A DNA stretch of 64,000 nucleotides from Actinomadura rubteroloni (GCF_002911665.1 NZ_MTBP01000001.1:682001-746000), one strand, 5' to 3'; shown: positions 17,258-25,653, numbered from the stretch's first letter. Notes: generated by a model not told the origin, from the letters alone. Numbers and translations are program-made.

Positions 17258-17875
17258 TCAGGCGGGACGGAGGATGCCTTCCGGGGTCATGGAGCCGAGG
17301 AGGCGTTCCAGGGCCACCTCGACGTCCTCACGCCACGACAGGGCCGACTTCAGCTCCAGCCGCAGGCGCGGGAAGCGGTGGTGCGGCCGGACGGTCTTGA
17401 ATCCGACCGACAGCAGGTAGTCCGCCGCGACCATGCAGCCGCCGTCCGCGCCCTTCAGGTCGCCGAACGCCTCGATCGCCTTCACGCCGCGCCGCGTCAG
17501 GTCCTTCGCGACGCCCTGCACGAGCATCCGGCCGAGCCCGCCGCCGGTGTACTCGGGCAGGATGTGGGCGGTCATCAGGAGGACGGCGTCGGCGCTCACC
17601 GGGCTCGTCGGGAACGCCACCGAGCGCGGCACGTACAGCGGGGGCGCGAACAGCACGAACCCGGCCGGGACGTCGTCCACGTAGAGCAGCTTGCCGCAGG
17701 AGCCCCATTCCAGGAGCGTGGAGGAGACCCAGGCCTCCTTCTCCAGCGCGGCGCCCCCGCTCGTGACCGCCCGGTCATGCGCGACGGCGTCCAGCTCCCA
17801 GAACACGCACCGGCGACAGCGGTGCGGCAGGTCGTCGAGGTTGTCGAGCGTGATGTTCACGAGCCGACGCGACAC
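17258..17875 (-). CDS. GNAT-family N-acetyltransferase
   Basis: A 205-residue protein from GTG 17875, chosen because the conserved N-terminus of this family starts at SRRLVNITLDNLDDLP; the frame is open further upstream. A Cys pair (CRRC) follows. The acetyl-CoA-binding segment is LPEYTGGGLGRML and the central strand is AVLLMTAHIL. The family is found next to trxA in many actinobacteria; its substrate is unknown. It is convergent with trxBA. Confidence 0.8.
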   Translation of the reverse strand: MSRRLVNITLDNLDDLPHRCRRCVFWELDAVAHDRAVTSGGAALEKEAWVSSTLLEWGSCGKLLYVDDVPAGFVLFAPPLYVPRSVAFPTSPVSADAVLLMTAHILPEYTGGGLGRMLVQGVAKDLTRRGVKAIEAFGDLKGADGGCMVAADYLLSVGFKTVRPHHRFPRLRLELKSALSWREDVEVALERLLGSMTPEGILRPA

Positions 17876-18108
17876 CGGACGGGCCACCCCCTGAGTTCGC
17901 CCGCCGGTCGCGGGGGCGAGCGGCGGAGCGGAATCGGACCGCGCCGGGCCGGTGCGGCGGACGGCCACTTCCCCGAAAGTCCCGCCAACCGGCCGGGGTC
18001 CTCGGGCATCGTATCGGAAGACGGTCGGAACACCGCCCCCGCCGTCCAGCCGGACGGCCGCGATGCCGTAGGTTGAAAGAGATTCCGATCACCCCTCGGA
18101 GGTGCCTC

Positions 18109-19404
18109 GTGGAACAGCACGCGCGAACAGATGCCTACTCCGATCGCTACGCGGCCCGTGCAGCAGGCATGGTGCCGTCGGAGATCCGCGCACTGTTCGC
18201 GATGGTCGCCCGTCCCGAGGTCGTCTCGCTGGCCGGCGGGGCGCCGTACGTGTCCGCGCTGCCGCTGGACGTCGTCGGCGACATGATCGGCGACCTCGTG
18301 GCGAACCGGGGCGCCGAGGCGCTCCAGTACGGGTCCGCGCAGGGCGACGTCGTGCTCCGCGAGCGGATCTGCGACGTCATGGCCCTGGAGGGCATCACCG
18401 CGTCCGCCGACGACGTCGTCGTCACGGTCGGCGCGCAGCAGGCCCTCGACCTCGTCACCAAGATCTTCGTGGACCCGGGCGACGTGGTCCTCGCCGAGGC
18501 GCCGTCCTACGTGGGGGCGCTCGGCACGTTCGCCTCCTACCAGGCCGACGTCGTCCACGTCCCGCTGGACGAGGGCGGCCTCATCCCCGCCGCGCTCCGC
18601 GAGACGCTCGACCGGCTCACCCGCGAGGGCCGCCGCGTCAAGTTCCTCTACACGGTGCCGAACTTCCAGAACCCGTCCGGCGTCACGCTCACCACCGCCC
18701 GGCGCGCCCAGATCCTGGAGATCTGCGCCGCGTACGACGTTCTGGTCATCGAGGACAATCCGTATGGCCTGCTCGGCTTCGACGGCGAGCCCACCCGGGC
18801 CATGCGCGCCGACGACTCCGAGCGCGTCATCTACCTCGGCTCGTTCTCCAAGACGATCGCGTCCGGGCTGCGGGTCGGATGGGCGCTCGCGCCGCACGCC
18901 GTCCGGGCCAAGCTCGTCCTCGCCGCCGAGTCCGCCGTGCTGTGCCATCCGGCGCTGTCGCAGGTGGCCGTCCGCGAGTACCTGACGACGCAGCCGTGGC
19001 GCGAGCAGATCAAGTCGTTCCGCGAGCTGTACCGGTCGCGGCGCGACGCGATGCTCGACGCGCTCGACGCGCTCATGCCGGACGGTTGCACGTGGACGCG
19101 TCCCGGCGGCGGCTTCTTCGTCTGGCTCACGCTGCCCGAGGGCCTGGACGCCAAGGCGATGGCCCCCCGCGCCATCGCCGAGCGCGTCGCCTACGTCCCC
19201 GGCACCGGGTTCTACGCCGACGGCGGCGGACGGCGCAACATGCGCCTGTCCTACTGCTTCCCCGAGCCGGACCGGATCCGCGAGGGCGTACGGCGGCTCG
19301 CGGGCGTGATCGAATCGGAGATCCGGATGCGGGACACTTTCGGTGGAGTCCGGCCGGGCGCCGCGTCCGGCGGGGTGCACACCCCCGGGCCTGGCGTCGT
19401 CTGA
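18109..19404 (+). CDS. PLP-dependent aminotransferase, fold type I (2-aminoadipate/KAT-II-like)
   Basis: A 431-residue aminotransferase resembling the C-terminal domain of MocR regulators but without the DNA-binding domain. Motifs are SLAGGAPYVSALP, QYGSAQGDVVLRE, TVPNFQNPSG, VIEDNPYGLLGF and SFSKTIASGLRVGW with the PLP lysine. GTG 18109 has GGAGG 6 nt upstream, preferred over an in-frame ATG at 18073. Likely reactions are amino-acid or 2-aminoadipate transamination; the substrate cannot be read from the sequence. The last 30 residues are a Gly/Pro-rich tail. Confidence 0.85.
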   Translation: MEQHARTDAYSDRYAARAAGMVPSEIRALFAMVARPEVVSLAGGAPYVSALPLDVVGDMIGDLVANRGAEALQYGSAQGDVVLRERICDVMALEGITASADDVVVTVGAQQALDLVTKIFVDPGDVVLAEAPSYVGALGTFASYQADVVHVPLDEGGLIPAALRETLDRLTREGRRVKFLYTVPNFQNPSGVTLTTARRAQILEICAAYDVLVIEDNPYGLLGFDGEPTRAMRADDSERVIYLGSFSKTIASGLRVGWALAPHAVRAKLVLAAESAVLCHPALSQVAVREYLTTQPWREQIKSFRELYRSRRDAMLDALDALMPDGCTWTRPGGGFFVWLTLPEGLDAKAMAPRAIAERVAYVPGTGFYADGGGRRNMRLSYCFPEPDRIREGVRRLAGVIESEIRMRDTFGGVRPGAASGGVHTPGPGVV

Positions 19405-19419
19405 CCGGCGATCGTCGTC

Positions 19420-19457
19420 AGGGTCGGCTCCTCCGCCGGGGGAGCCGACCCTTTCTC
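19420..19457 (+). terminator. intrinsic terminator after the aminotransferase
   Basis: Perfect 12-bp stem AGGGTCGGCTCC / GGAGCCGACCCT, 9-nt loop, then TTTCTC. It sits 15 nt after the aminotransferase stop and just before the next gene, so the ligase gene probably has its own promoter or depends on read-through. Confidence 0.65.
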
Positions 19458-19473
19458 GTGTGAGGGAGCAGTT

Positions 19474-20424
19474 GTGGAACTCGGGCACGTCGTCGTCCTC
19501 GCCGGAGGCCTGTCGTACGAGCGGGAGGTCTCGCTGCGCTCGGGGCGGCGCGTGGCGGACGCGCTGCGCGCCCTGGACGTCCCCGTCGAGCTGCGCGACG
19601 CCGACGCGACACTGCTGGACGCCCTCGCGCGGGACCGTCCGGACGCGGTGTTCCCCGTCCTGCACGGCACGGCCGGGGAGGACGGGTCGGTGCGCGGCGT
19701 CCTCGAACTGCTGGAGCTGCCGTACATCGGGGCGCGGCCGGACGCATGCCGCGTCGCGTGGGACAAGCCCGCCGCCAAGGCCGTCGTGCGGCGCGCGGGC
19801 GTGTCGACGCCGCGTTCCGTCGCGCTGCCGAAGGAGATCTTCTACGACCTCGGCGCGGCGGCCGTGCTGGACCGGATCGTGTCGCGGCTCGGGCTGCCGT
19901 TGTTCGTGAAACCGACGCGCGGCGGGTCGGCGCTGGGCGCGTCGGTGGTGCGGGAGGCGGCGGACCTGTCGGCGGCGATGGTCGGGTGCTTCGCCTACGG
20001 GGACGCGGCGCTCGTCGAGCAGTACGTCTCCGGGACGGAGGTGGCGGTGAGCGTGATCGAACGGCCGTCCGGGCCGGTCGCGCTGCCCGCCGTCGAGATC
20101 GTCGCGCCGCACGGGCTGTACGACTACACCGCCCGGTACGACGCGGGGGACACGGCGTTCGTGACGCCGGCCCGGCTGTCCACGGCCGCCGCCGACGCCG
20201 CCACGGCCGCCGCCGTCACCGCGCACCGGGCGCTCGGGCTGCGCGACCTGTCCCGGACGGACCTCATCGTGGACGCGTCCGGCGAGGTCCGCTTCCTCGA
20301 AGTCAACGTGGCGCCGGGGATGACCGAGACGAGCCTGCTGCCGCGCGCCGTCGCGGCGGCGGGCCTCGACCTCGGGACGGTCTGCCGGGACCTCCTGGTG
20401 CGCCGCCTGGACGAGACCCGCTGA
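19474..20424 (+). CDS. D-alanine-D-alanine ligase-family ATP-grasp protein
   Basis: A 316-residue ATP-grasp enzyme. The N-terminal domain has VVVLAGGLSYEREVSLRSGR and FPVLHGTAGEDGSVRG. The ATP-grasp core has PLFVKPTRGGSALGASVV, and the metal-binding end has DLIVDASGEVRFLEVNVAPG with MTETSLLP. It resembles Ddl but is a little shorter. This oriC-proximal copy occurs widely in actinobacteria, usually beside a second canonical ddl elsewhere. It may make D-Ala-D-Ala or a related dipeptide. Start GTG 19474 follows GAGGGAG. Confidence 0.82.
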   Translation: MELGHVVVLAGGLSYEREVSLRSGRRVADALRALDVPVELRDADATLLDALARDRPDAVFPVLHGTAGEDGSVRGVLELLELPYIGARPDACRVAWDKPAAKAVVRRAGVSTPRSVALPKEIFYDLGAAAVLDRIVSRLGLPLFVKPTRGGSALGASVVREAADLSAAMVGCFAYGDAALVEQYVSGTEVAVSVIERPSGPVALPAVEIVAPHGLYDYTARYDAGDTAFVTPARLSTAAADAATAAAVTAHRALGLRDLSRTDLIVDASGEVRFLEVNVAPGMTETSLLPRAVAAAGLDLGTVCRDLLVRRLDETR

Positions 20425-20426
20425 CG

Positions 20427-20440
20427 GTTTCACGGGAAAC
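20427..20440. repeat. parS: parS-like site 1 (variant)
   Basis: GTTTCACGGGAAAC, the reverse complement of the variant found at the other five sites. It differs at one base from the canonical GTTTCACGTGAAAC. It lies between the Ddl-like gene and the convergent P-loop gene. Confidence 0.8.
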
Positions 20441-20979
20441 TACGGCAGGCGGAGCGCGCCCTTCGCGAGCCGGCGTTCGATGGCGTCGGCGGTCTCCTCG
20501 ATCGTGAGGACGGCCGAGTCCAGCGCGTGGGCGCGCAGCGCGCCGAGGTCGCGAAACTGCTCGTGCAGCGACCGGATCGGCTCGGGCGCCCGCAGCATCT
20601 CGGGGCCGCGCCCGGCGGCGCGGCGCAGCACGGTGTCGACGTCCGGGTACAGCACGACGTAATGAAGCTCGACACCGCGCTCCGCGCTCGCCGCCCGGAA
20701 CGCGTCGAGGAACCACGGCCCGACGATGCCGTCATAGAACACCTCGTACCCGGCGGCGGCGTAGCCACAGGCGGCCCGCGCGGCGATACCGATGACGACG
20801 GCGTTCTGCGCCGCCGACTCCGGCAGGTACGGCGCGATGCGCCCGCGCCGGATGAACCCCCAGAAGTCGTCCCCATGGACATGGACGCTGGGCGCGACAC
20901 GTTCGGCGAGCACCCGCGCCACCGTGCTCTTGCCCGCACCCGGCGGCCCGCTGACGATGACGACCCGTCCGTCCGACAT
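20440..20979 (-). CDS. P-loop nucleotide kinase-like protein
   Basis: A 179-residue AAA/shikimate-kinase-like protein. Walker A is GPPGAGKST at residues 11-19, and VHGDDFWGFI probably provides the catalytic acid. It resembles small kinases such as chloramphenicol phosphotransferase or gluconate kinase, but no substrate is evident. ATG 20979 is preceded by GGGAGGTGCGG, which decides the start. The upstream region to 21411 carries parS sites and no gene. Confidence 0.75.
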   Translation of the reverse strand: MSDGRVVIVSGPPGAGKSTVARVLAERVAPSVHVHGDDFWGFIRRGRIAPYLPESAAQNAVVIGIAARAACGYAAAGYEVFYDGIVGPWFLDAFRAASAERGVELHYVVLYPDVDTVLRRAAGRGPEMLRAPEPIRSLHEQFRDLGALRAHALDSAVLTIEETADAIERRLAKGALRLP

Positions 20980-21052
20980 CCGCACCTCCCCGCCCACCCC
21001 TTCCCCGCACCAGGCACGAACTTTCCCCATCACGAGCAAACCCCGTCCTGCG

Positions 21053-21066
21053 GTTTCCCGTGAAAC
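21053..21066. repeat. parS: parS-like site 2 (variant)
   Basis: GTTTCCCGTGAAAC, one base from the canonical palindrome, 3 nt from site 3. Confidence 0.8.
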
Positions 21067-21069
21067 CAC

Positions 21070-21083
21070 GTTTCCCGTGAAAC
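21070..21083. repeat. parS: parS-like site 3 (variant)
   Basis: GTTTCCCGTGAAAC. It forms a tandem pair with site 2 (17-bp repeat period). Confidence 0.8.
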
Positions 21084-21132
21084 AGACTCGGCCGATACGG
21101 GCGCGCCCTCGGCGTCGTGTGTATCGCTGTTG

Positions 21133-21146
21133 GTTTCCCGTGAAAC
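21133..21146. repeat. parS: parS-like site 4 (variant)
   Basis: GTTTCCCGTGAAAC at the end of the 40-bp direct repeat copy 21107-21146. Confidence 0.8.
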
Positions 21147-21390
21147 GGGTCGCCTCGAACGCGGCCGAGCATGTCCAGTTCGCGGCCGAGACCGCCCGAT
21201 TCGGGCGCGCCGGCCGCTCCGCTGCCCGGCGCGCGGTCCACCGGCTCACCTGGCATGTCGCCCGGCGGCGCGTCGGCCACCAGCTCGCCCGGCGCATCGC
21301 CCGCCCGCACGTCGGCCACCGGCGCGTTCGGTGTGTCGCATGGTGGCGGGCCGGAAAGCGGCGCGCTCGGCGGCGTGCGTGTCGCTGTTG

Positions 21391-21404
21391 GTTTCCCGTG
21401 AAAC
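21391..21404. repeat. parS: parS-like site 5 (variant)
   Basis: GTTTCCCGTGAAAC at the end of the second 40-bp repeat copy, 8 nt downstream of the stop of the pentapeptide-repeat gene. Confidence 0.8.
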
Positions 21405-21411
21405 AGCGCGG

Positions 21412-22368
21412 TTAGGGCGTCCAGTGCGCGGGCGCGTCGAGATGGCGGGGGAGACGCGTCGCCGCGTCGCCTCGGGCCGCCGCGAGCTGCGGGACGGTCA
21501 GGAACAGCGCGTCCGTCAGGTCCGCCCCACACAGATCCGTGTCGCGGAGGTCCGCGCCGATGAGGTCGGCGCGCCGCAGATCGGCGTCACGCAGATCCGC
21601 CGTGATCAGGCATGCGCCGCGCAGGTTCGCCCCGCGCAGATCGGCGCCTCGCAGCGACGCACCGACCAGATCCTCGCCCCGCCAGTTCACGCCACGCAGA
21701 TCAGCGTGCTTCCCGCTCCGTGGCACGACGGCCACCTTCGCGCCACGGCGCTTCCCGCGCGACGACGCGCCAGCGCCCTGCCGGGCCGTTCTGGACGGCG
21801 ATCCGGCCGCGTTCCGCTCGCGTGAGCCGGCGTCCGGCGTCGCGCCGGGGGTGGCCTCAGGGGCGCGGACGGCCTCACTCACCCGCAGCAGCAGGGCGTT
21901 CACCGCGTCGCGCAGAGCGTTCACGTCTACGGCGGCCAGTTCGTCCGGCGTCCCGGACGCCACCGCGTCGATCTCCTTGCGGGCCGTGCGCAGTTCGTCG
22001 TGGACGTCCGCCGCGTCCGCCCGCTCCAGCGCCTCGGTGACGTACCAGAGCAGCTCGTGCAGCGCCCGCACGACCGGGAACGTCCGGAACATCGCCGACG
22101 CCGACGGGGACGAGCGCCAGTCCCGGCCGCCGAACGTCTCCTGCGACACCCGCTGCCCCGCGCCGAAGCAGTCGAACACCGTGCAGCCCCGGAACCCGGC
22201 GGCGGGAAGACGGTCGTGGATCGAGCAGCGCGAGTCGGCGAGGAGGTTGCGGCACGGCTCGCCCGCCGCCTTGTCCACCGCGAAATCCGACGACACGGCG
22301 AACGGCAGCGCGACGCAGCACAGCCCGAAGCACTGCCCGCAGTCGCCGCGCAGCCCGGCGAACGTCAC
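21412..22368 (-). CDS. Cys-rich pentapeptide-repeat protein coupled to parB
   Basis: A 318-residue protein of two parts. The N-terminal 70 residues hold eight cysteines: C10-x2-C13-x3-C17-C18, then C39, C48, C62 and C67, likely a metal or Fe-S centre similar to CxxC-rich zinc/iron-chelating domains. A helical region and a Ser/Ala/Arg linker follow. From about residue 215 to 285 there are about 13 pentapeptide repeats of the A(D/N)LRG type, forming a short right-handed beta-helix. ATG 22368 overlaps the parB stop by 4 nt, so it is the last gene of the rsmG-parA-parB operon. The architecture is conserved in actinomycetes, but I know no assigned function. Pentapeptide proteins such as MfpA mimic DNA and bind gyrase; whether this one does is open. 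Confidence 0.8.
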   Translation of the reverse strand: MTFAGLRGDCGQCFGLCCVALPFAVSSDFAVDKAAGEPCRNLLADSRCSIHDRLPAAGFRGCTVFDCFGAGQRVSQETFGGRDWRSSPSASAMFRTFPVVRALHELLWYVTEALERADAADVHDELRTARKEIDAVASGTPDELAAVDVNALRDAVNALLLRVSEAVRAPEATPGATPDAGSRERNAAGSPSRTARQGAGASSRGKRRGAKVAVVPRSGKHADLRGVNWRGEDLVGASLRGADLRGANLRGACLITADLRDADLRRADLIGADLRDTDLCGADLTDALFLTVPQLAAARGDAATRLPRHLDAPAHWTP

Positions 22369-23330
22369 GGACCCTCCGTCGCGACGCCCGCCTCCTCCGG
22401 CGCCATCGACGCGATGATGCGCTCCAGGTCCTCCAGGGACGCGAACTCCACCACGATCTTGCCCTTGTTCCGGCCGAGATCGACGCGGACCTTCGTCTCG
22501 TACCGGTCCGACAGCCGGTCCGCGAGCCGCTTCAGCTCCGGCGCGACCGGCTTCTTACGGCGGCCCTGACGCGGCGCCGACGGCCCGTCCTCGACCTCGC
22601 GCAGTGCGATGATCTCCTCGACGGCCCGCACCGACAGGCCCTCGGCGACGATCCGCTTGGCCAGCAGCTCCTGCGCCTCGACGCTGTCCAGCGACAGCAG
22701 CGCACGGGCGTGCCCGGCCGAGATCACCTCGGCGGCCAGGCGCACCTGGACGGCCCGCGGCAGGTTCAGCAGCCGCAGCGTGTTGCTGATGTGCGGACGC
22801 GACCGTCCGATGCGCCGGGCAAGCTGGTCGTGGGTGACGCCGAAGTCGTCCAGGAGCTGCTGGTAGGCCGCCGCCTCCTCCAGCGCGTTGAGCTGCTGGC
22901 GGTGCAGGTTCTCCATGAGCGCGTCGCGGAGCATGTCGTCGTCGGACGTCGCCCGGATGATCGCCGGGACCGCGCTCAGCCCGGCGACCTGCGACGCCCG
23001 CCAGCGCCGCTCGCCCATGATCAGCTCGTACTCGTGCTCCGGATCGTCGATCCGCCGGACGACGATCGGCTGGAGCAGACCCACCATCGAAATGGATTCC
23101 GCCAGCTCGGCCAGCGCGTCCTCATCGAAATGATCGCGCGGCTGCCAGGGGTTCGGGCGAATCGTCGTCGGTGCCAGCTCGGCGAAGTACGCGCCGGCGA
23201 CCGGCGCGCCCGTCAGTGGCCCGGACGGCACCGGATCAGCCGCACCCGCCGGCGCGGGCACCGAAGGCGGCGGCCCGGTCGGAATGAGCGCGTCGAGTCC
23301 CTTGCCGAGACCGCGGCGTGGCTGGCTCAC
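22365..23330 (-). CDS. parB: chromosome-partitioning protein ParB
   Basis: A 321-residue ParB/Spo0J CTPase. The N-terminal basic tail RRGLGKGLDALIP is followed by the ParB/CTP-binding domain (IRPNPWQPRDHFDEDALAELAESI, ELIMGERRWRASQVAGL). The parS-recognising HTH (THDQLARRIGRSRPHISNTLRLL) and a C-terminal dimerisation domain rich in basic residues complete it. It loads at parS and spreads to build the segregation complex. Stop and start overlap both neighbours by 4 nt. Confidence 0.96.
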   Translation of the reverse strand: MSQPRRGLGKGLDALIPTGPPPSVPAPAGAADPVPSGPLTGAPVAGAYFAELAPTTIRPNPWQPRDHFDEDALAELAESISMVGLLQPIVVRRIDDPEHEYELIMGERRWRASQVAGLSAVPAIIRATSDDDMLRDALMENLHRQQLNALEEAAAYQQLLDDFGVTHDQLARRIGRSRPHISNTLRLLNLPRAVQVRLAAEVISAGHARALLSLDSVEAQELLAKRIVAEGLSVRAVEEIIALREVEDGPSAPRQGRRKKPVAPELKRLADRLSDRYETKVRVDLGRNKGKIVVEFASLEDLERIIASMAPEEAGVATEGP

Positions 23331-24451
23331 TGCACGGCTCCCGCTCCACGGTGGGCCATCTCGGACGCCGCCTCACTGTAGGCGAGCGCCCCGCTGGACC
23401 CCGGGTCGTAGGTCATGACGGACTGTCCGTAGCTCGGCGCCTCGGAGACGCGGACGCTCCGGGGGATCACCGTGCCGAGGACGACGTCCCCGAAATGGTT
23501 GCGGACGTCCTCGGCGACCTGCGCCGCCAGCCGCGTCCGCGCGTCGTACATCGTCAGCAGGATCGTGGACACGCTCAGCGTCGGGTTGAGGTGCGCCTTC
23601 ACGAGGTCCACGGTCCGGATGAGCTGGCCCAGGCCCTCCAGCGCGTAGTACTCGCACTGGATCGGGATGAGCAGTTCCTCCCCGCCGACCAGCGCGTTCA
23701 CCGTCAGCAGGCCGAGCGACGGCGGGCAGTCGATGAGGACGTAGTCGAACTTCTCCTTGTCGTACGCCTCCAGCGCACGCTGCAACCGCGACTCGCGCGC
23801 CACCTTGGAGACCAGCTCGATCTCCGCGCCGGCCAGGTTCAGCGTCGCCGGAGCGCAGAACAGGTTCGGGATCTCGGGCGCCGGGACGACGATCTCCGCC
23901 AGCGGCATGTCCTCGATCAGCACGTCGTAGATCGACGGCACCTCGGCGTGGTGGTCGATGCCGAGCGCCGTGGACGCGTTGCCCTGCGGGTCGAGGTCCA
24001 CGACGAGCACCTGCGCGCCGTGCATCGCCAGCGACGCCGCCAGGTTCACCGAACTGGTGGTCTTCCCGACGCCGCCCTTCTGGTTCGCGATCGTGATGAC
24101 CCGGCAGCGCTCCGGACGCGGCCATTCCCGGTCGCCGCTGCGGCTCGCGGCCGTGCTGGTCGCCGCTCCGGTTTCCCGTGAAACCTTGGCGTCCTTGAGC
24201 GCCTCGCGCACGAGTTCTGACTCCCCCTGAGATGAGCGTCCCCGACGCGGAGCGGGCACCGTGGCGCTCCGTCCCGTCGGTACATAGCCGACGTTCTCCG
24301 CCGTACCGGACGTCGTACTTCCCCACATCGCATGCCCGGACCGGGGCTCACCCGGCTCGGACTCCCCCGGTTCGCCGGACGTCTCGGTCGGCTCGTCGTC
24401 GGTGGGCTCGCCGGCGCGGTCGGGCCGGCCCAGTCCTGGTCCCGTGCTCAT
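23327..24451 (-). CDS. parA: chromosome-partitioning ATPase ParA
   Basis: A 374-residue Walker-type ATPase. A disordered acidic N-terminal tail of about 115 residues precedes the deviant Walker A KGGVGKTTSSVNLA, the DLDPQGNAST motif and Walker B (FDYVLIDCPPSLGLL). It drives segregation of ParB-parS complexes. A variant parS site lies inside the gene and encodes VSRETG in the tail. ATG 24451 overlaps the rsmG stop. A shorter protein beginning closer to the ATPase core is possible but no better start is evident. Confidence 0.95.
   Translation of the reverse strand: MSTGPGLGRPDRAGEPTDDEPTETSGEPGESEPGEPRSGHAMWGSTTSGTAENVGYVPTGRSATVPAPRRGRSSQGESELVREALKDAKVSRETGAATSTAASRSGDREWPRPERCRVITIANQKGGVGKTTSSVNLAASLAMHGAQVLVVDLDPQGNASTALGIDHHAEVPSIYDVLIEDMPLAEIVVPAPEIPNLFCAPATLNLAGAEIELVSKVARESRLQRALEAYDKEKFDYVLIDCPPSLGLLTVNALVGGEELLIPIQCEYYALEGLGQLIRTVDLVKAHLNPTLSVSTILLTMYDARTRLAAQVAEDVRNHFGDVVLGTVIPRSVRVSEAPSYGQSVMTYDPGSSGALAYSEAASEMAHRGAGAVQ
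24171..24184. repeat. parS: parS-like site 6 (variant), inside parA
   Basis: GTTTCCCGTGAAAC within the coding sequence of the ParA N-terminal tail. It is about 2.8 kb from the main cluster. Confidence 0.8.
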
Positions 24452-25107
24452 GAAGACCTCTTCCTCGACCGTGGAGCGCGCCGGGGGGTGCGATCCGCGA
24501 CCACTCGGACAAGCGTTGTCGGCGGCTCGACCTTACCTTGCCCGACTTGGAGCAGTTCGGCCGTCCGCACACCGAAACGCTGGAGGACCGGACGCGCCTC
24601 GTCCAGTTCCGCAGCCGCGCGCTCGCCCTTCAGCGCCAGCAGTTCCCCGCCCGGACGCAGCAGCGGAAGCGCCCAGGTCACGAGCCGTTCCAGCGGCGCC
24701 ACCGCCCGCGCCGTCGCGACGTCGGCGGACAGGTCCCGCGCCGACTCCTCCGCGCGTCCGCGCCGCACCTCGACGTTCGTCAGCCCGAGCAGCTCGACCG
24801 CCTCGTGCAGGAAGGTCGTCCGGCGCAGCAGCGGTTCCAGCAGCGTCACCGCCAGGTCGGGCCGGACGATCGCCAGCACGAGACCGGGCAGCCCCGCCCC
24901 CGAGCCGATGTCCACGACCGTCGCCCCTTCGGGGATCGCCTCGGCCGCGACGGCGCAGTTGATCAGATGGCGCTCCCACAGCCGGTCCGCCTCGCGCGGC
25001 CCGATCAGACCGCGCTCGACCCCGGCACCGGCGAGAAACTCCGCGTACCGCTCCGCGACCGGCAGCGCGTCGCCGAAAACCTCACTTGCGATCCCCACCG
25101 AACGCAT
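24448..25107 (-). CDS. rsmG: 16S rRNA (guanine-N7)-methyltransferase RsmG
   Basis: A 219-residue RsmG/GidB methyltransferase that makes m7G in the 530 loop of 16S rRNA; loss of this modification can give low-level streptomycin resistance in bacteria. Motifs are the SAM-binding VVDIGSGAGLPGLVLAI, then RRTTFLHEAVELLGL, VEVRRGRAEE and ATARAVAPLERLV. ATG 25107 starts MRSVGIASEVFGD. It is first in the operon rsmG-parA-parB-pentapeptide protein, a fusion of ribosome and segregation genes conserved near oriC. Confidence 0.94.
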   Translation of the reverse strand: MRSVGIASEVFGDALPVAERYAEFLAGAGVERGLIGPREADRLWERHLINCAVAAEAIPEGATVVDIGSGAGLPGLVLAIVRPDLAVTLLEPLLRRTTFLHEAVELLGLTNVEVRRGRAEESARDLSADVATARAVAPLERLVTWALPLLRPGGELLALKGERAAAELDEARPVLQRFGVRTAELLQVGQGKVEPPTTLVRVVADRTPRRAPRSRKRSS

Positions 25108-25227
25108 CGTTCCACAAAACCGCGGACGGCGGACACACGCGGGCCCGGTGCCGCAGGCATATTCGCGGCAGACGGGGTAGAGAGCCCTCCGGTGCTGCCC
25201 GCTCGTCATGGAAGGAGGCTCCGGCCG

Positions 25228-25653
25228 ATGGGAATCGGAGTCAGTCTGGCGTTCATCGCCATCGGGGCGATCCTCGCGTTCGCCGTCCGGTTCGACCTCA
25301 GTGGAATCGACATTCACCTGGTCGGCGCGATCCTCATGCTCGTGGGAATCGCCAGCATGGTGTTCACCTACGCCTACACCCGTCCGCGCCGCCGCGCCGC
25401 GCAGCTCGTGGAGACGCCGCCGTCGCCCGACGGCGACACGGTCTTCCGCGAGGAGCGCGTCGTGGAGCGTCCGGTCACGCAGGCCCCGCCGACCGAACGC
25501 ATCGTGGAACGTCCCGTCGCGGCCCGGCCCGCCGCCGAGTCGCGCCCGCGCGAACCCGACGATCCCGCGCTCGCCAACGATCCCGCCTACGCCAACGATC
25601 CCGCCTACCAGCAGGACCCCGCCCGGCAGAACAACCCGCCGGGCCGCCGCTGA
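25228..25653 (+). CDS. DUF6458 small membrane protein
   Basis: A 141-residue protein with two N-terminal membrane helices (GIGVSLAFIAIGAILAFAV and HLVGAILMLVGIASMVFTYAY) separated by FDLSGID. A long hydrophilic Pro/Arg/Asp-rich tail follows, including a repeated NDPAY unit. ATG 25228 has AAGGAGG 10 nt upstream. The family is actinobacterial and uncharacterised. It is divergent from rsmG across 120 bp and convergent with jag. Confidence 0.8.
   Translation: MGIGVSLAFIAIGAILAFAVRFDLSGIDIHLVGAILMLVGIASMVFTYAYTRPRRRAAQLVETPPSPDGDTVFREERVVERPVTQAPPTERIVERPVAARPAAESRPREPDDPALANDPAYANDPAYQQDPARQNNPPGRR

Larger units (their letters stand above)
20980..21411. other. gene-free parS cluster region
   Basis: 432 bp without a convincing gene. 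It holds four variant parS sites (21053, 21070, 21133, 21391), two of them inside a 40-bp imperfect direct repeat (21107-21146 and 21365-21404, five mismatches). The rest is GC-rich sequence with short repeated units around GTCGGCCACC at 21270-21325. It is the most parS-dense part of the window and probably the main ParB loading centre. Confidence 0.7.
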
